DNA of 64,000 nucleotides from NCBI GenBank assembly GCA_016125335.1, contig WGLY01000013.1:99846-163845 (forward strand), in the 5' to 3' direction. Positions 8,312 to 17,967 of the stretch are shown here, one piece after another. The stretch comes from Frankiales bacterium. Its GTDB lineage: Bacteria > Actinomycetota > Actinomycetes > S36-B12 > CAIYMF01. A model generated the notes under the pieces. The model searched no databases. It saw nothing but the letters and a program-made list of their open reading frames with translations, and was not told where the DNA came from. The stretch's first letter is position 1. Each line of letters opens with the position of its first letter. The translations under genes and the position numbers were made by a program.

Positions 8312-11300
8312 TCAGCGGGCGGTGACCGCCGCCGACATGCCCGAGTAGGCGCCGGTGCCGACCGCGTTGATCGCGGCGACGCGGAACCGGTAGGCCGTCC
8401 CGGCCCGCGGGCCGGTGACGGAGCGGGTGACCGCGGTGGTCCCGGAGTTCGACGTCACCGTCGTCCAGCTGGTCCCGCCGTTGGTCGTGTACTGGAGCGC
8501 GTACCCGGTGATCGGCGACCCGCCGTCGGCCGGTGCGACCCAGGTGACCGTGATGCGCCGCGTCCCCGTCGCGCCGGCCACGCCCGTGGGCGCGGAGGGC
8601 GCCGAGGGCACCGTGACGTTGGCGCCGGGCCGCACGGCGGCGGACGCCGCCGACCACGCGCCGCCGCCCATGGCGTTGATCGCGGCCACGCGGAACCGGT
8701 ACGACGTGCCGTTGGTCAGCCCGGTGACCGTCGCCGAGAGCGCCGTGCTCCCGGTGTCGGCCACGGCCGAGCTCCACGTGAGCCCGCCGTCGGTGCTGCG
8801 CTCCACCGCGTACCCGGTGACGGCCGAGCCGCCGTTCGGCGCCGGCGCGCTCCAGGTCACCGTGACCTGCGTGTCGCCCGCCAGCACCGACGACACCGTC
8901 GGCGCGGCCGGCAGCACGTCCGGCGTCGCGAGGGCGCTGGCGTCGGACCACGCGCCCGTGCCGGCGGCGTTGACCCCGGCCACCCGGAACACGTACGACG
9001 TCCCGTTGGTGAGCCCCGTGGCCATGCCGCTGGTGGCGGACGACCCGCTGTCGGCGGTGATCGTGGTCCACGTGGTGCCGTCGGTGCTGCGCTGCACGGC
9101 GTAGCCCGTCGCCGGCGCCCCGCCGTTGTCCGCAGGCGCGGTCCAGCTGAGGGCCACGCGGCCGTTGCCCTGCTGGGCCGTCAGCGCGGTCGGCGCGCTC
9201 GGCGGCAGGGCCGAGGTGACGACGTCGGACGTCACCTCGCCGGACTCGTTGTAGGCGCTGACGCGGTAGAACCACTTGACCGAGCCGGCTGCCGCGTCCG
9301 TGGTCGTGACCTGGTTCGCGAGCGGCGACTGGATCCGCGTCCACGCCCCCGGCGTGCCGTCGGCGGTGATCGGCGCGCGCTCGAGGTGGTAGCCGATCTC
9401 GGCCTGCGTCTCGTGGGTGGTCCACGTCGTCGGGTCGTTGTAGTCGACCGGCGTCCCGTCCGTCCACGTCAGCGCGACCGGGTCGGCGTTCTTGTCGATG
9501 GTCAGCACCGGCTTGGCAGGCAGGGCCGTCGGCACGTGCAGCACCATCGGCCGCATCATGTCCATCTCCTCGTGGCTGAGCATGTGGCAGTGCCACACGT
9601 ACTCCCAGCCGAAGTCGGTCATGACGTTGGCGATCGGCCGCGTCATCGGGTTGCCGTTGACGTCGGTGTTGTTGAAGCCGGCCTCCTGGCCGTTGAAGCT
9701 GCCGTTCAGGTCGCCGACGGCGCCCTCGGGCATCATCGGGTTGAGCAGCCGCTTGCTGGTGGGCACGCCGAACGGGATCGTCGGGACGATCGGCCGCGCG
9801 ACGACGTAGGTGTCCTCCAGCGGGCTCACCCGCACGGTGTCCTTCCACCCGAGCTCGTTGGGATCGGGCGGGATGATGATGTTGTCCCACGTGACCCAGT
9901 TGAGCAGCTGCACGTCGAACAGGTGGAAGTGCACCGGATGCGTGTCCACCCCGTTGTGCGTGATCTTCCAGATCTGCGTGCCGTCGTCGGCCGAGGCGAT
10001 GGGTGTCACGTCGAGGCTGCTCGGTGTCGCCTCGCCCCACAGCTCCTCCGTCGCCGGGTTGACGAACGGGTACAGGATGATGTTCTGCGTCAGCGGCGTG
10101 GCGCCCGGTGCCTCCACACCCATGTTGGCGCTCATCCGTCCGTACTCGTCGAACGTCGCGGCGTTCATCTCGTCGTGGATCGCCTTGGAGGTCAACGGGA
10201 TCGAGAGCTTCTTCCCGTCCAGCGTGTCGAAGGTGAACGGGTCGCCGCCCTGCTGCTGGATGCGCGCGTAGCCGTCGCACTTGGCCGGCTGCTTGTCGGC
10301 AGGGAGCGCCTTGATGTCGCAGTAGCCGCCGCCGAACGAGGTGCCGTAGGCGGAGTTGTAGGCGGCCTGGCCCACCACGATCGGGTTCTGGCCGGACTCG
10401 AAGACGCCTGCCGGCTTGCCCGTGACGGGGTCGACGTGGTGCCCGAACGCCGCCTCGAGCGCGCCCATGCGGTCGTTGGTGGTGTTGGGCCGGTCGAACG
10501 CGACGCTCGGCGTCGCCGTGCTGATGCGCACCTGCATGAGCGTGCGGGTGTTGGGCCCGTAGCCCGGCAGCGTGGTAGGCGCACCACCGGTGTCGGTGAG
10601 GTCGGCGTCGTCGGTGTAGTAGTCCTGGTTCGCCTGGCGCGCGGGGAACGCGGCCGGGGCGTCGTTGTACAGGATCAGCGTCTTGCCGCGGTACTGCGAG
10701 AAGTCGACGACGACGTCCGCGCGCTCGGCCGGGGCCAGCAGCAGCGCGTGCTTGTCGACGTTGCCCGCGTCGAACCGCGTCGGGTCGGTGATCCAGGTGA
10801 TGGGCTGGTTGGGGATCACGGCGGGCGCCGGCAGGAACCCCGACTCGTTGCCGATCTGGACCCAGCTCGGGCCGGCCGGGCTCTTGTCGAGGTCGGGCTG
10901 CGGCACGACCGTGGGGTCGGACTTCGCCGCGGCCACCTGCTGCGGGTCGAGCGCGACCTCGCTCAGAGTCCCGGTCGTGGGGTCGGCGACGTACCACTGG
11001 AGGTTCCAGAACCGGTCGTTGCTGCCGTTGAGGATGCGGAACCGGTAGGCCTTCGGGTCCAGCGTGGTCGTGGGGTAGGCGACGCCGTTCACCACAGGGG
11101 TGTCGTTGAACGCCTCCATGCCGGTCGACACGTTCGGCGTGCCGGGGATCTGCGCCGGCTGGCAGAAGTCGGCGGTGTCCGGGTCGCACGACGGGTCGTA
11201 GTACGGGTTGTCGATCGGCCCGTACTTCATGTTCGTCTGCGGCGGCCAGAACCAGGCGCCGTACATCCACCGGCCGTAGCTGCTGACGCCCTGCGAGCTC

Positions 11301-13327
11301 GCGGGCGCCTGCGCCGGCATGTAGACGTGGGGCAGCCACATGTTGCCCTCGCCGCCCCAGCGGCTGTAGTCCCAGGTCGGGTCGTCGAGCGCCACGGTGG
11401 TGGCGTCCGGCACGAAGGTCTTGTCCTGGATGACGAGCTCCTGGCCCAGGCCCATGCCCTCGAGCGGCCCGCCGCTGCCGGTGAGCTTGTCCTCGGTGGC
11501 ATCGGTGACCAGGTACGCCGCGACCTCGCCGGCGTAGATGTTGAGGCGGGTGATGCCCCACGCGTGGTCGTGGTAGAAGAGCAGCCGCGCGCTCTGCTGG
11601 TTGGTGTAGAAGAACGTCATCGCGCCGGGGCCCGGGTCAGGCATGTCAGGCACGTTGGAGACGCTGACGCCCTTGGGGTAGTCGGTGGTCTCGCCGGCCG
11701 GCGTCGTCCACTGGTGCGGCGTCCCGTCGCTGATCCACGGGGTGATGCCGCCGTGCAGGTGCATCGTGGAGCGGTTCTCGGAGTAGCAGTCGGCGGGCTT
11801 GGGGAGCTGCCCGCAGTAGGGGTTGCGCACCTCGTCGGTGACCGTGCCCGCGTTCATCGCCATGTCCATCGGGACCTTGGTGACCGGGTCGAGCTTCATG
11901 GCGTTCGGGCCCATGCCCGAGCCCATGATCGTGGTGTCGACGGGCAGGAAGAGGTTGCCGCCCTCACCGGTCGGAAGCAGGTTGCGGAAGAGCACGCGCA
12001 CCGGGCGGTCCTTGCGGGCCACGATCGTCGGGCCGAGGTAGCTCGGCGGGTCGACCGCCGTGTACTGCACGCCGTGCGGGTCGAGGATCGGCGCCGGCGC
12101 GACGGCCGGGTCGAGGTTGGCGTTCGTCAGAGGGATCTGCCGGCCGGGCACGACCGAGGTCGACAGCTGCACGTACCCGCGCACGAGCGCCCCGGGCCCG
12201 GGGATCGTGCTGTTGAACACGTGCCGGTACTGCACGACGGCGATCTCGTAGTAGTCCGAGCCGGGGTAGGTCGTGGTGTCCGGCACGGCGATCGGGATGT
12301 ACTCGTCGAGGTTGTTCGCCTTGTCCGCCGTGAGGCCGGGCAGGGTGTCGACGAACTTCTTGATGCCCGGGGTGAGGTAGCCGGCGCCCTGCGTGTCGAC
12401 CGTGATCGAGCCGATCGCGCCGAGCACGACGGCGTCCGCGGTGGCCGTGGCGCCGGTGCCGGTGCCCGACGCGTCGGTGATGGTGACGTCGGGGGCGGTC
12501 GTGTAGCCCTCGCCGCCGGTGACGGACGGTGTGCCCTGGTCCGGCACGACGTCGACCTGGGTCACCTTGAGCGTTGCGGTCACCGTGGCGGCGGTCGGGT
12601 TCGGCGTCGGGCCGTCGGTGACGGTGACGACCGGCGCGGTGGTGTAGCCCGAGCCCGGGGTGAGCAGCTGGATGCCGGTCACGTGGCCGTTCGCGTCCAT
12701 CGTCGCGGTGGCCGTCGGCGCCTCCCCGCCGGCGACGTCGGGCAGCGAGAACGACACGACCGGCGCGACCGTGTAGCCGGAGCCCCCGTCGGTGAGCTGG
12801 AGCGCGTCGACGCCGCCGCTGGCGAGCAGCGCCACCGGGGTCGTGGGCGAGCCGCCGGACGCGGAGGCGACCGGGTGCGTGTAGCCGTACCCGGTCTCCT
12901 GCACCGTGACCGTGGAGACGACGCCCTGCGAGATGTCGGCGGTCGCCGCGGCCGTCGCGCTGGGCGTCACGCCCGGCGAGGTGATGACGACCGAGGGCGT
13001 GGCGGTGTAGCCGGACCCCGGGTCGGTGACGTCGATGTCGGTGACGGCGCCGCTCGCCGGGTCGACCGTCGCGATCGCCGTGGCTCCGCTCCCGGCGTCG
13101 CCGGGCGCGGCCTGGATCGTGACGACGGCGTCGGCCAGCGTCTGGGGGCTGTTCACCCAGTTCGGCGTCCCGTAGTAGTCCGGCACCTTGGTGCGGTCGG
13201 TGGCGTCGAACGCGACCCAGCCGGCCACCCCAGGTGCGGCGCCGGCGCTCGCGAGCCCGACGGGGGACACGGTGAGCGCTGCGACGGTGGCCGCGACGGC
13301 CAGGACGGCAGTGCCTCGACGGGCCAT
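8312..13327 (-). CDS. Secreted multicopper oxidase with N-terminal repeats and C-terminal FN3 domains
   Basis: This is a 1671-residue exported protein. Residues 1-29 are a signal peptide (hydrophobic core, then ASA before GAAP). Residues about 45-320 hold several repeats built on GSGYT or GxGYTTAP followed by a beta-strand and an ATATA segment. The copper core follows: MHLHGG near 522, YHDHAWG near 586, HPVHFH near 1129 and WHCHMLSHEEMDMM near 1244. These supply the expected type 1, 2 and 3 copper ligands. Three fibronectin type III domains (each with WxAPxxxGG and TGYAxxxS) span about 1360-1671. Such enzymes oxidise metals, phenolics or polymers at the cell surface; the substrate here is unknown. 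AGGAGGGG precedes the ATG. The gene ends at a shared hairpin. Confidence 0.92.
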   Translation of the reverse strand: MARRGTAVLAVAATVAALTVSPVGLASAGAAPGVAGWVAFDATDRTKVPDYYGTPNWVNSPQTLADAVVTIQAAPGDAGSGATAIATVDPASGAVTDIDVTDPGSGYTATPSVVITSPGVTPSATAAATADISQGVVSTVTVQETGYGYTHPVASASGGSPTTPVALLASGGVDALQLTDGGSGYTVAPVVSFSLPDVAGGEAPTATATMDANGHVTGIQLLTPGSGYTTAPVVTVTDGPTPNPTAATVTATLKVTQVDVVPDQGTPSVTGGEGYTTAPDVTITDASGTGTGATATADAVVLGAIGSITVDTQGAGYLTPGIKKFVDTLPGLTADKANNLDEYIPIAVPDTTTYPGSDYYEIAVVQYRHVFNSTIPGPGALVRGYVQLSTSVVPGRQIPLTNANLDPAVAPAPILDPHGVQYTAVDPPSYLGPTIVARKDRPVRVLFRNLLPTGEGGNLFLPVDTTIMGSGMGPNAMKLDPVTKVPMDMAMNAGTVTDEVRNPYCGQLPKPADCYSENRSTMHLHGGITPWISDGTPHQWTTPAGETTDYPKGVSVSNVPDMPDPGPGAMTFFYTNQQSARLLFYHDHAWGITRLNIYAGEVAAYLVTDATEDKLTGSGGPLEGMGLGQELVIQDKTFVPDATTVALDDPTWDYSRWGGEGNMWLPHVYMPAQAPASSQGVSSYGRWMYGAWFWPPQTNMKYGPIDNPYYDPSCDPDTADFCQPAQIPGTPNVSTGMEAFNDTPVVNGVAYPTTTLDPKAYRFRILNGSNDRFWNLQWYVADPTTGTLSEVALDPQQVAAAKSDPTVVPQPDLDKSPAGPSWVQIGNESGFLPAPAVIPNQPITWITDPTRFDAGNVDKHALLLAPAERADVVVDFSQYRGKTLILYNDAPAAFPARQANQDYYTDDADLTDTGGAPTTLPGYGPNTRTLMQVRISTATPSVAFDRPNTTNDRMGALEAAFGHHVDPVTGKPAGVFESGQNPIVVGQAAYNSAYGTSFGGGYCDIKALPADKQPAKCDGYARIQQQGGDPFTFDTLDGKKLSIPLTSKAIHDEMNAATFDEYGRMSANMGVEAPGATPLTQNIILYPFVNPATEELWGEATPSSLDVTPIASADDGTQIWKITHNGVDTHPVHFHLFDVQLLNWVTWDNIIIPPDPNELGWKDTVRVSPLEDTYVVARPIVPTIPFGVPTSKRLLNPMMPEGAVGDLNGSFNGQEAGFNNTDVNGNPMTRPIANVMTDFGWEYVWHCHMLSHEEMDMMRPMVLHVPTALPAKPVLTIDKNADPVALTWTDGTPVDYNDPTTWTTHETQAEIGYHLERAPITADGTPGAWTRIQSPLANQVTTTDAAAGSVKWFYRVSAYNESGEVTSDVVTSALPPSAPTALTAQQGNGRVALSWTAPADNGGAPATGYAVQRSTDGTTWTTITADSGSSATSGMATGLTNGTSYVFRVAGVNAAGTGAWSDASALATPDVLPAAPTVSSVLAGDTQVTVTWSAPAPNGGSAVTGYAVERSTDGGLTWSSAVADTGSTALSATVTGLTNGTSYRFRVAAINAMGGGAWSAASAAVRPGANVTVPSAPSAPTGVAGATGTRRITVTWVAPADGGSPITGYALQYTTNGGTSWTTVTSNSGTTAVTRSVTGPRAGTAYRFRVAAINAVGTGAYSGMSAAVTAR

Positions 13328-13615
13328 GGGACCCCTCCTCGATCCAGGCGGTGCCCGACGACGGTGACGGGCACGTCGCCCCGACCACGAGGCACGGGAC
13401 AGCCCGAGTCCTCCGGTCGAGACCAGTGACACTCCTCGGCCTCGCGGGGACCCGGACTGAAGCGGCTCCGACGTCCGCGCGGTGATCTGCCTCACAGGCC
13501 CGGGCTCAAGACCGGACATCGTCGCGCCCGATGTTCGCGTCGTTGCGCCGCCTCGCACGGTGCTGCCGGGCGTGCGTCGTCCAGCGGGTCGCAGCCCGCG
13601 GAGGAGGAGAACGAG
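13328..13615. other. Divergent intergenic region between oxidase and Ig-like protein genes
   Basis: This is 288 bases without a gene. It carries Shine-Dalgarno sequences at both edges: AGGAGGGG on the minus strand for the oxidase, and GGAGGAGGAGAACG on the plus strand for the Ig-like protein. Promoters for both genes must lie here, but no convincing -35/-10 pair or inverted repeat stands out. Confidence 0.5.
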
Positions 13616-15091
13616 ATGACTCGACACGGGGTCCAGGCCGTGATGCTGGCCGGTGCCGTCGCGGTGGCGGCAGCGGTTGCCGCACCGAGCGGCGCGTCGA
13701 CGGCGCCGCGCACGTGGACCGTCCACGTCGGCAGCTCGGGCGAGCGCGTCGTCGCGCGCTACCCCCAGGTCGAGGTCCCCGTGGACACCGGCCATATGAA
13801 CGTGAGCCTGCCGACCGCCTTCGACTGGGCGCCGGAGGACCTCGCCGCACCCGCACCTGATGTGCGCTGGAGCGTCGAGCGTGCCGGCGACGTCGTGGGC
13901 TCCGGCGCGGACGCGGACGAGGGGGTGCTGGCCGGCTTCGGGTCGACCGGCTCCATCGACGTCACGGCACTGCCCACGCCCCTGACCGTCGGCACCGGCT
14001 ACCAGCTGCGCCTGCACGCCACGTGGTCGGACGCCGCGCCCGCCGACGCCGGCGACTCGCTCGACCTGGTCACCCCCTTCGAGGTCACCGCCGCGGAGGA
14101 CGGGTCGGACGTCGCGGTCGAGCTCGCCTTCAGCCACGCCAGCACCGAGTCGCGCGAGCTGACCGTGCCCTTCTCCTCGCGCCCGGCCGGCGGCGACCGG
14201 CTCGTGCTCGACACCACGGGGGCCGAGCGGGCCTGGAGCTGGTCGACCGGTCCCGACCCGAGCGTGCCGTGGATCGGCGCCGCCGACGTCACCGCGGTGC
14301 TCGAGGCCTCGGCCAGCGACGACGACCCGCTCCAGTCGCTCGGCACGGTGCAGGTCACGACGCCGAGCCCGTTCGGGCTCACCGTCACGCTGCCCGGCGC
14401 GGTGCACTCCGCCGCCCGCTGGCTGCGGTTCTCGGCCTCCGGGTCGACCGACCCGTCGTCCGGCCCCAACACCACGCTCGTGGTGCACGTGCCGCTGTCG
14501 GTGTCGGCCGGCGTGCCGGCCCTGCGGGCCACCTCCTTGCCGAGGATCACCGGCACCGCGCGCTACGGCTACACCCTGCGCGTCGGCAGGGTCGGCTGGA
14601 CCCGGACCGCCAGCGGCAGCTGGGGGACCCCGGCCGTCACCGTGACCTACCAGTGGTACCGCGGACGCACGGCGATCCGGGGCGCGACGGGGACGTCGTA
14701 CCGGCCCACCGCCGCCGACGTCGGCCGCTACGTCTCGGTGCGGGAGACCGGCCGGTCGACCGGCTACCAGGCGGCCACCGTCGGCTCGCGGGGGGTCAAG
14801 ATCGCACCCGCCCCCGCACCGCGGGTGCTGCGCGCCCCGACGATCTCCGGCACCAGGCGCGTCGGCTCGCGCCTGACGGTGAACCACGGCTCGTGGTCGC
14901 TGCGGCCCACCCGGTACGCCTACCAGTGGCTCAGCAACGGGAGGCCCATCACCGGCGCCCGCTCCGCCACCTTCACCGTGCCGGCGTGGATGGTGTGGCA
15001 CACCATCAGCTGCAAGGTCACCGCCGTGATGCCGGGCCACGCGTCCGGGGTCGCGAGGACGTCGGCCGCGAAGGTGCGACCGCACCTCTGA
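13616..15091 (+). CDS. Secreted protein with C-terminal Ig-like repeats
   Basis: This 491-residue exported protein has a signal peptide (residues 1 to about 28, ending GASTA). The N-terminal 280 residues form a beta-rich region with no family I recognise. The C-terminal part holds two bacterial Ig-like repeats: YQWYRGRTAIRGATGTSY with TAADVGRYVSV, and YQWLSNGRPITGARSATF. These repeats are common in actinobacterial cell-surface and secreted proteins. There is no LPXTG sorting signal and no terminal membrane helix, so it is probably released or wall-associated. A strong GGAGGAGGAG lies before the ATG. It is divergent from the multicopper oxidase, and a partnership at the cell surface is possible but unproven. 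Confidence 0.75.
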   Translation: MTRHGVQAVMLAGAVAVAAAVAAPSGASTAPRTWTVHVGSSGERVVARYPQVEVPVDTGHMNVSLPTAFDWAPEDLAAPAPDVRWSVERAGDVVGSGADADEGVLAGFGSTGSIDVTALPTPLTVGTGYQLRLHATWSDAAPADAGDSLDLVTPFEVTAAEDGSDVAVELAFSHASTESRELTVPFSSRPAGGDRLVLDTTGAERAWSWSTGPDPSVPWIGAADVTAVLEASASDDDPLQSLGTVQVTTPSPFGLTVTLPGAVHSAARWLRFSASGSTDPSSGPNTTLVVHVPLSVSAGVPALRATSLPRITGTARYGYTLRVGRVGWTRTASGSWGTPAVTVTYQWYRGRTAIRGATGTSYRPTAADVGRYVSVRETGRSTGYQAATVGSRGVKIAPAPAPRVLRAPTISGTRRVGSRLTVNHGSWSLRPTRYAYQWLSNGRPITGARSATFTVPAWMVWHTISCKVTAVMPGHASGVARTSAAKVRPHL

Positions 15092-15103
15092 GCAGCAGGC
15101 ACC

Positions 15104-15140
15104 GGAGCAGCGCGCGGCCGCTCAGGCCGCGCGCTGCTCC
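15104..15140. terminator. Bidirectional hairpin overlapping the VOC gene 3' end
   Basis: A perfect 16-bp stem (15104-15119 pairing with 15125-15140) closes a 5-base loop, GCTCA. The stop codon of the minus-strand VOC gene (15122-15124) sits in the loop and the 15125-15140 arm encodes its last residues. The structure should terminate transcription of the Ig-like gene as well. There is no T-tract. Confidence 0.7.
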
Positions 15141-15493
15141 ATGACCGCGTGCCGCAGCCCGTCCGGCGCCTCGAAGAAGGCCAGCCACAGCTCGTGCTCG
15201 TCGCCGCGGTGCACCAGGTGCGGCTCGTCGACGAAGCGCACTCCACGCGCCGCGAGGACCGCGACCTCCGCGTCGATGTCGTCGCAGGTGAGGTAGAGGA
15301 CCGGCCGGGACCGGAACGCGTCGTCCGCCGGGTGCGAGAGGTACAGCCGCGTCGCACCGAGGCGGAAGAAGGCCATCCCCTGCTCGGGCACGAGGATCTC
15401 CACCGGCAGCCCCAGCGCGTCGCGGTAGAAGGCGAGCGCCTCGTCGAACGCGTCCGTCGAGATGTGCACCTGGCCGAGCTCGTGCAGTGCCAT
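15122..15493 (-). CDS. VOC (glyoxalase/dioxygenase-fold) protein
   Basis: This 123-residue single-module vicinal-oxygen-chelate protein has two beta-alpha-beta-beta-beta halves. The first starts HELGQVHISTDAFDEALAFYRDALGLPVE; the second starts PVLYLTCDDIDAEVAVLAARGV and ends LAFFEAPDGLRHAVMEQ. His in QVHIS and Glu near the end (MEQ) are candidate metal ligands. Members include glyoxalase I, resistance proteins and epimerases, so the reaction cannot be assigned. AGGAGG precedes the ATG at 15493. It lies downstream of a MarR gene on the same strand, which might regulate it. Confidence 0.85.
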   Translation of the reverse strand: MALHELGQVHISTDAFDEALAFYRDALGLPVEILVPEQGMAFFRLGATRLYLSHPADDAFRSRPVLYLTCDDIDAEVAVLAARGVRFVDEPHLVHRGDEHELWLAFFEAPDGLRHAVMEQRAA

Positions 15494-15561
15494 GGCCGAC
15501 CTCCTGGTCCCGGTTCCGGGCCAGGTATAGCGCGGCCGCGGCCGCGCTGGGCGGGACTCGG

Positions 15562-16071
15562 TCAGAAGTCGCCGGCGCGGCGCCGGAGCTGGCGCAGCAC
15601 GCGCACGAGCGAGTCCACGCCGGAGGGGCTCAGCCCCGGCTCGGCGAACACGTCGCGGTTGAGCGCCTCCGTGGCCTTCTCGGCGAGCACCGCGCCGTCG
15701 TCGGTGAGGCGCACGAGGGTGGCGCGGCGGTCCGTGGGATGCGGGACCCGCTCCACCAGGCCCGCGGACTCGAGCCGGTCGACCGCGTTCGTGACGCTGG
15801 TCTGGTGCACCTGGAGCCGCGACCCGATCACGCGCATCGGCAGCGACCGGCGGCGGCTGAGGTAGAGCAGCATGAGCACCTCGTACCGCGCGAACGACAC
15901 GTCGTACGGGCGCAGCACGGCCTCCACGCGCGACAGCGCGATCTGGTGCGCGCGCATCAGCGAGGTGATCGCGGCCATCCCGTCGGCCGCCTCGGTCCAG
16001 CCGTGGGCCACCCACTGGCGGTGCGCCTCCTCGATCGGGTCCGCGTCGAGGCGGCGCGAGGGCGGCGTCAT
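15562..16071 (-). CDS. MarR family transcriptional regulator
   Basis: This 169-residue protein is a typical MarR dimeric winged helix. The N-terminal helices (IEEAHRQWVAHGWTEAADGM) precede LRPYDVSFARYEVLMLLYLS. The recognition region is VIGSRLQVHQTSVTNAVDRLESAGLVERVPHPTDRRATLVRLT, with the DRR wing typical of MarR. The ATG at 16071 has TATCGT seven bases upstream on the minus strand and no Shine-Dalgarno, so translation is predicted to be leaderless. It probably regulates itself and possibly the VOC gene 68 bases downstream. The inducer is unknown. Confidence 0.9.
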   Translation of the reverse strand: MTPPSRRLDADPIEEAHRQWVAHGWTEAADGMAAITSLMRAHQIALSRVEAVLRPYDVSFARYEVLMLLYLSRRRSLPMRVIGSRLQVHQTSVTNAVDRLESAGLVERVPHPTDRRATLVRLTDDGAVLAEKATEALNRDVFAEPGLSPSGVDSLVRVLRQLRRRAGDF

Positions 16072-16127
16072 GCCCGGAACGATATCCGCGGACGGCGCCC
16101 GCCGGCCGTCGCGCACGTGGCCGCGGG

Positions 16128-17750
16128 TCAGGCGCCGAGCGCCGACGACACGATCGCGCGGGCCTCGTCCTGGATGAGCGCGAGGTGCTGCTGCCCGCGG
16201 AAGGACTCGGCGTAGAGCTTGTACACGTCCTCCGTGCCGGACGGGCGCGCCGCGAACCACCCGTTCTCGGTGCACACCTTGAGACCGCCGATCGGCGCCC
16301 CGTTGCCGGGCGCCGCGGTGAGGGTGGCCGTGATGGGCTCGCCCGCGAGCTCCGTGGCCGACACCTGGTCCGGCGACAGCCGGGCGAGCACCGCCTTCTG
16401 CTCGCGCGTGGCCGGCGAGTCGATCCGGGCGTACGCCGGCTCGCCGAACTCCTCGGCGAGCCGCCGGTAGCGGGCGGACGGCGACTCGCCGGTGACGGCG
16501 GTGATCTCCGACGCCAGCAGGCACAGGACGATGCCGTCCTTGTCGGTGGTCCACACCGACCCGTCGCGACGCAGGAAGCTCGCGCCGGCGCTCTCCTCGC
16601 CCCCGAAGCCGACGGAGCCGTCGAGCAGCCCCGGCACGAACCACTTGAAGCCCACCGGCACCTCGAGGAGGCGTCGTCCCAGGGACGCGGTGACGCGGTC
16701 GATCATCGACGAGCTCACGAGGGTCTTGCCGACCGCGGCGTCCTGCGGCCATCCGTCGCGGCCGCGGTAGAGGTAGTCGACCGCCACGGCCAGGAAGTGG
16801 TTGGGGTTCATGAGCCCGCCGTCGGGCGTGACGATCCCGTGCCGGTCGGAGTCGGTGTCGTTGCCGGTCGCGACGTCGAAGTCGTGCTGCCGCGCGATGA
16901 GGCCGGCCATCGCCCAGGGCGAGGAGCAGTCCATGCGGATGCGGCCGTCCCAGTCGAGGGTCATGAACCGGAAGGTCGGGTCCACCTCGGGGTTGACCAC
17001 CGTGAGGTCGAGGCCGTAGCGCTCGGCCACCGCGCCCCAGTAGGCCACGCTCGCGCCGCCGAGCGGGTCGGCCCCGATGCGCACGCCGGCGGCGCGCACG
17101 ACCTCGAGGTCGACCACCGTCCCGAGCTCGCTGACGTAGGCGTCGAGGAAGTCGTACGTGCCCGCGTGGCGGCTCTCGGCCGACACCCGCCGCACGCCCG
17201 ACAGGCCGCCGCGCATCAGCTCGTTGGCGCGGTCCTGGATCCAGCCGGTGATCTCCGTGCCGGCGGGGCCGCCGTCCGGCGGGTTGTACTTGAACCCGCC
17301 GTCCGAGGGCGGGTTGTGCGAGGGGGTCACGCAGATGCCGTCGGCGCGCGCCCCGCGAGCGTTGGCCACGAGGATCGCGCGCGAGACCGCCGGGGTGGGG
17401 GTGTAGCCGCCGCGCGCGTCGACGAGCACGTCGACGCCGTTGGCCAGCAGCACCTCGAGCGCCGAGACCGTGGCCGGCTCGGACAGCGCGTGGGTGTCGG
17501 CGCCGAGGAACAGCGGGCCGTCGATGCCCTGGGCGGTGCGGTAGTCGCAGATGGCCTGGCTCGTCGCGAGGATGTGGTCCTCGTTGAAGCTCGCCGTGAG
17601 GGCCGAGCCGCGGTGGCCGGACGTGCCGAACGACACCCGTTGCGCCGGGTCGCCCGGGTCCGGGTGGACGGTGAAGTACGCCGTGACGAGCTTCGGCACG
17701 TCGACGAGGTCGGCGGAGGTCGCGGGCAGGCCGGCACGGGACGCGTCCAT
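16128..17750 (-). CDS. pgm: Phosphoglucomutase (alpha-D-glucose phosphate-specific)
   Basis: This enzyme interconverts glucose 1-phosphate and glucose 6-phosphate, linking glycogen or trehalose and cell-wall sugar synthesis to glycolysis. The protein has 540 residues, close to the usual 546 of this subgroup. The start ([19 protein letters not shown]) and the phosphoserine loop [26 protein letters not shown] are diagnostic. The metal loop (SDRHG) and the C-terminal phosphate-binding [21 protein letters not shown] are also present. The ATG at 17750 starts at [15 protein letters not shown] lies six bases upstream and there is no clear Shine-Dalgarno. It appears to be transcribed on its own. Confidence 0.96.
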   Translation of the reverse strand: MDASRAGLPATSADLVDVPKLVTAYFTVHPDPGDPAQRVSFGTSGHRGSALTASFNEDHILATSQAICDYRTAQGIDGPLFLGADTHALSEPATVSALEVLLANGVDVLVDARGGYTPTPAVSRAILVANARGARADGICVTPSHNPPSDGGFKYNPPDGGPAGTEITGWIQDRANELMRGGLSGVRRVSAESRHAGTYDFLDAYVSELGTVVDLEVVRAAGVRIGADPLGGASVAYWGAVAERYGLDLTVVNPEVDPTFRFMTLDWDGRIRMDCSSPWAMAGLIARQHDFDVATGNDTDSDRHGIVTPDGGLMNPNHFLAVAVDYLYRGRDGWPQDAAVGKTLVSSSMIDRVTASLGRRLLEVPVGFKWFVPGLLDGSVGFGGEESAGASFLRRDGSVWTTDKDGIVLCLLASEITAVTGESPSARYRRLAEEFGEPAYARIDSPATREQKAVLARLSPDQVSATELAGEPITATLTAAPGNGAPIGGLKVCTENGWFAARPSGTEDVYKLYAESFRGQQHLALIQDEARAIVSSALGA

Positions 17751-17821
17751 GCCCCGATCCTGGCACCGACGGCGGCGGCCGGCAGGCGCTCGTGCCCTCC
17801 GGTGTCCGGCGTCCGGCGCCG

Positions 17822-17926
17822 TCAGGTCTGCGACTGGGCGTACCCGACGACGCACGCCGCCACGGCGAGCACCACGAAGACGAGGAACGGCAGCCAGCCC
17901 ATCACGCGTGATCCCATGCGCCCCAT
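17822..17926 (-). CDS. Small single-helix membrane protein (hypothetical)
   Basis: This short frame encodes 34 residues: [10 protein letters not shown], then a hydrophobic stretch ([20 protein letters not shown]) and a polar tail QSQT. It looks like a single-pass membrane peptide. No clear ribosome-binding site is visible and there are alternative starts within the first ten residues. It lies between the pgm and scoB genes on the same strand. Real expression is uncertain. Confidence 0.35.
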   Translation of the reverse strand: MGRMGSRVMGWLPFLVFVVLAVAACVVGYAQSQT

Positions 17927-17967
17927 GATGCCGCGCAGTGGCGCCCCGAGGCGCTCGTGGGCCGGGC

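Noticed and set aside
8312..15085. Reading the multicopper oxidase frame upstream through the Ig-like gene as one 2257-residue protein
   Set aside because: A signal peptide and AGGAGGGG ribosome-binding site mark the true start at 13327; the upstream part is antisense to a gene with its own signal peptide.
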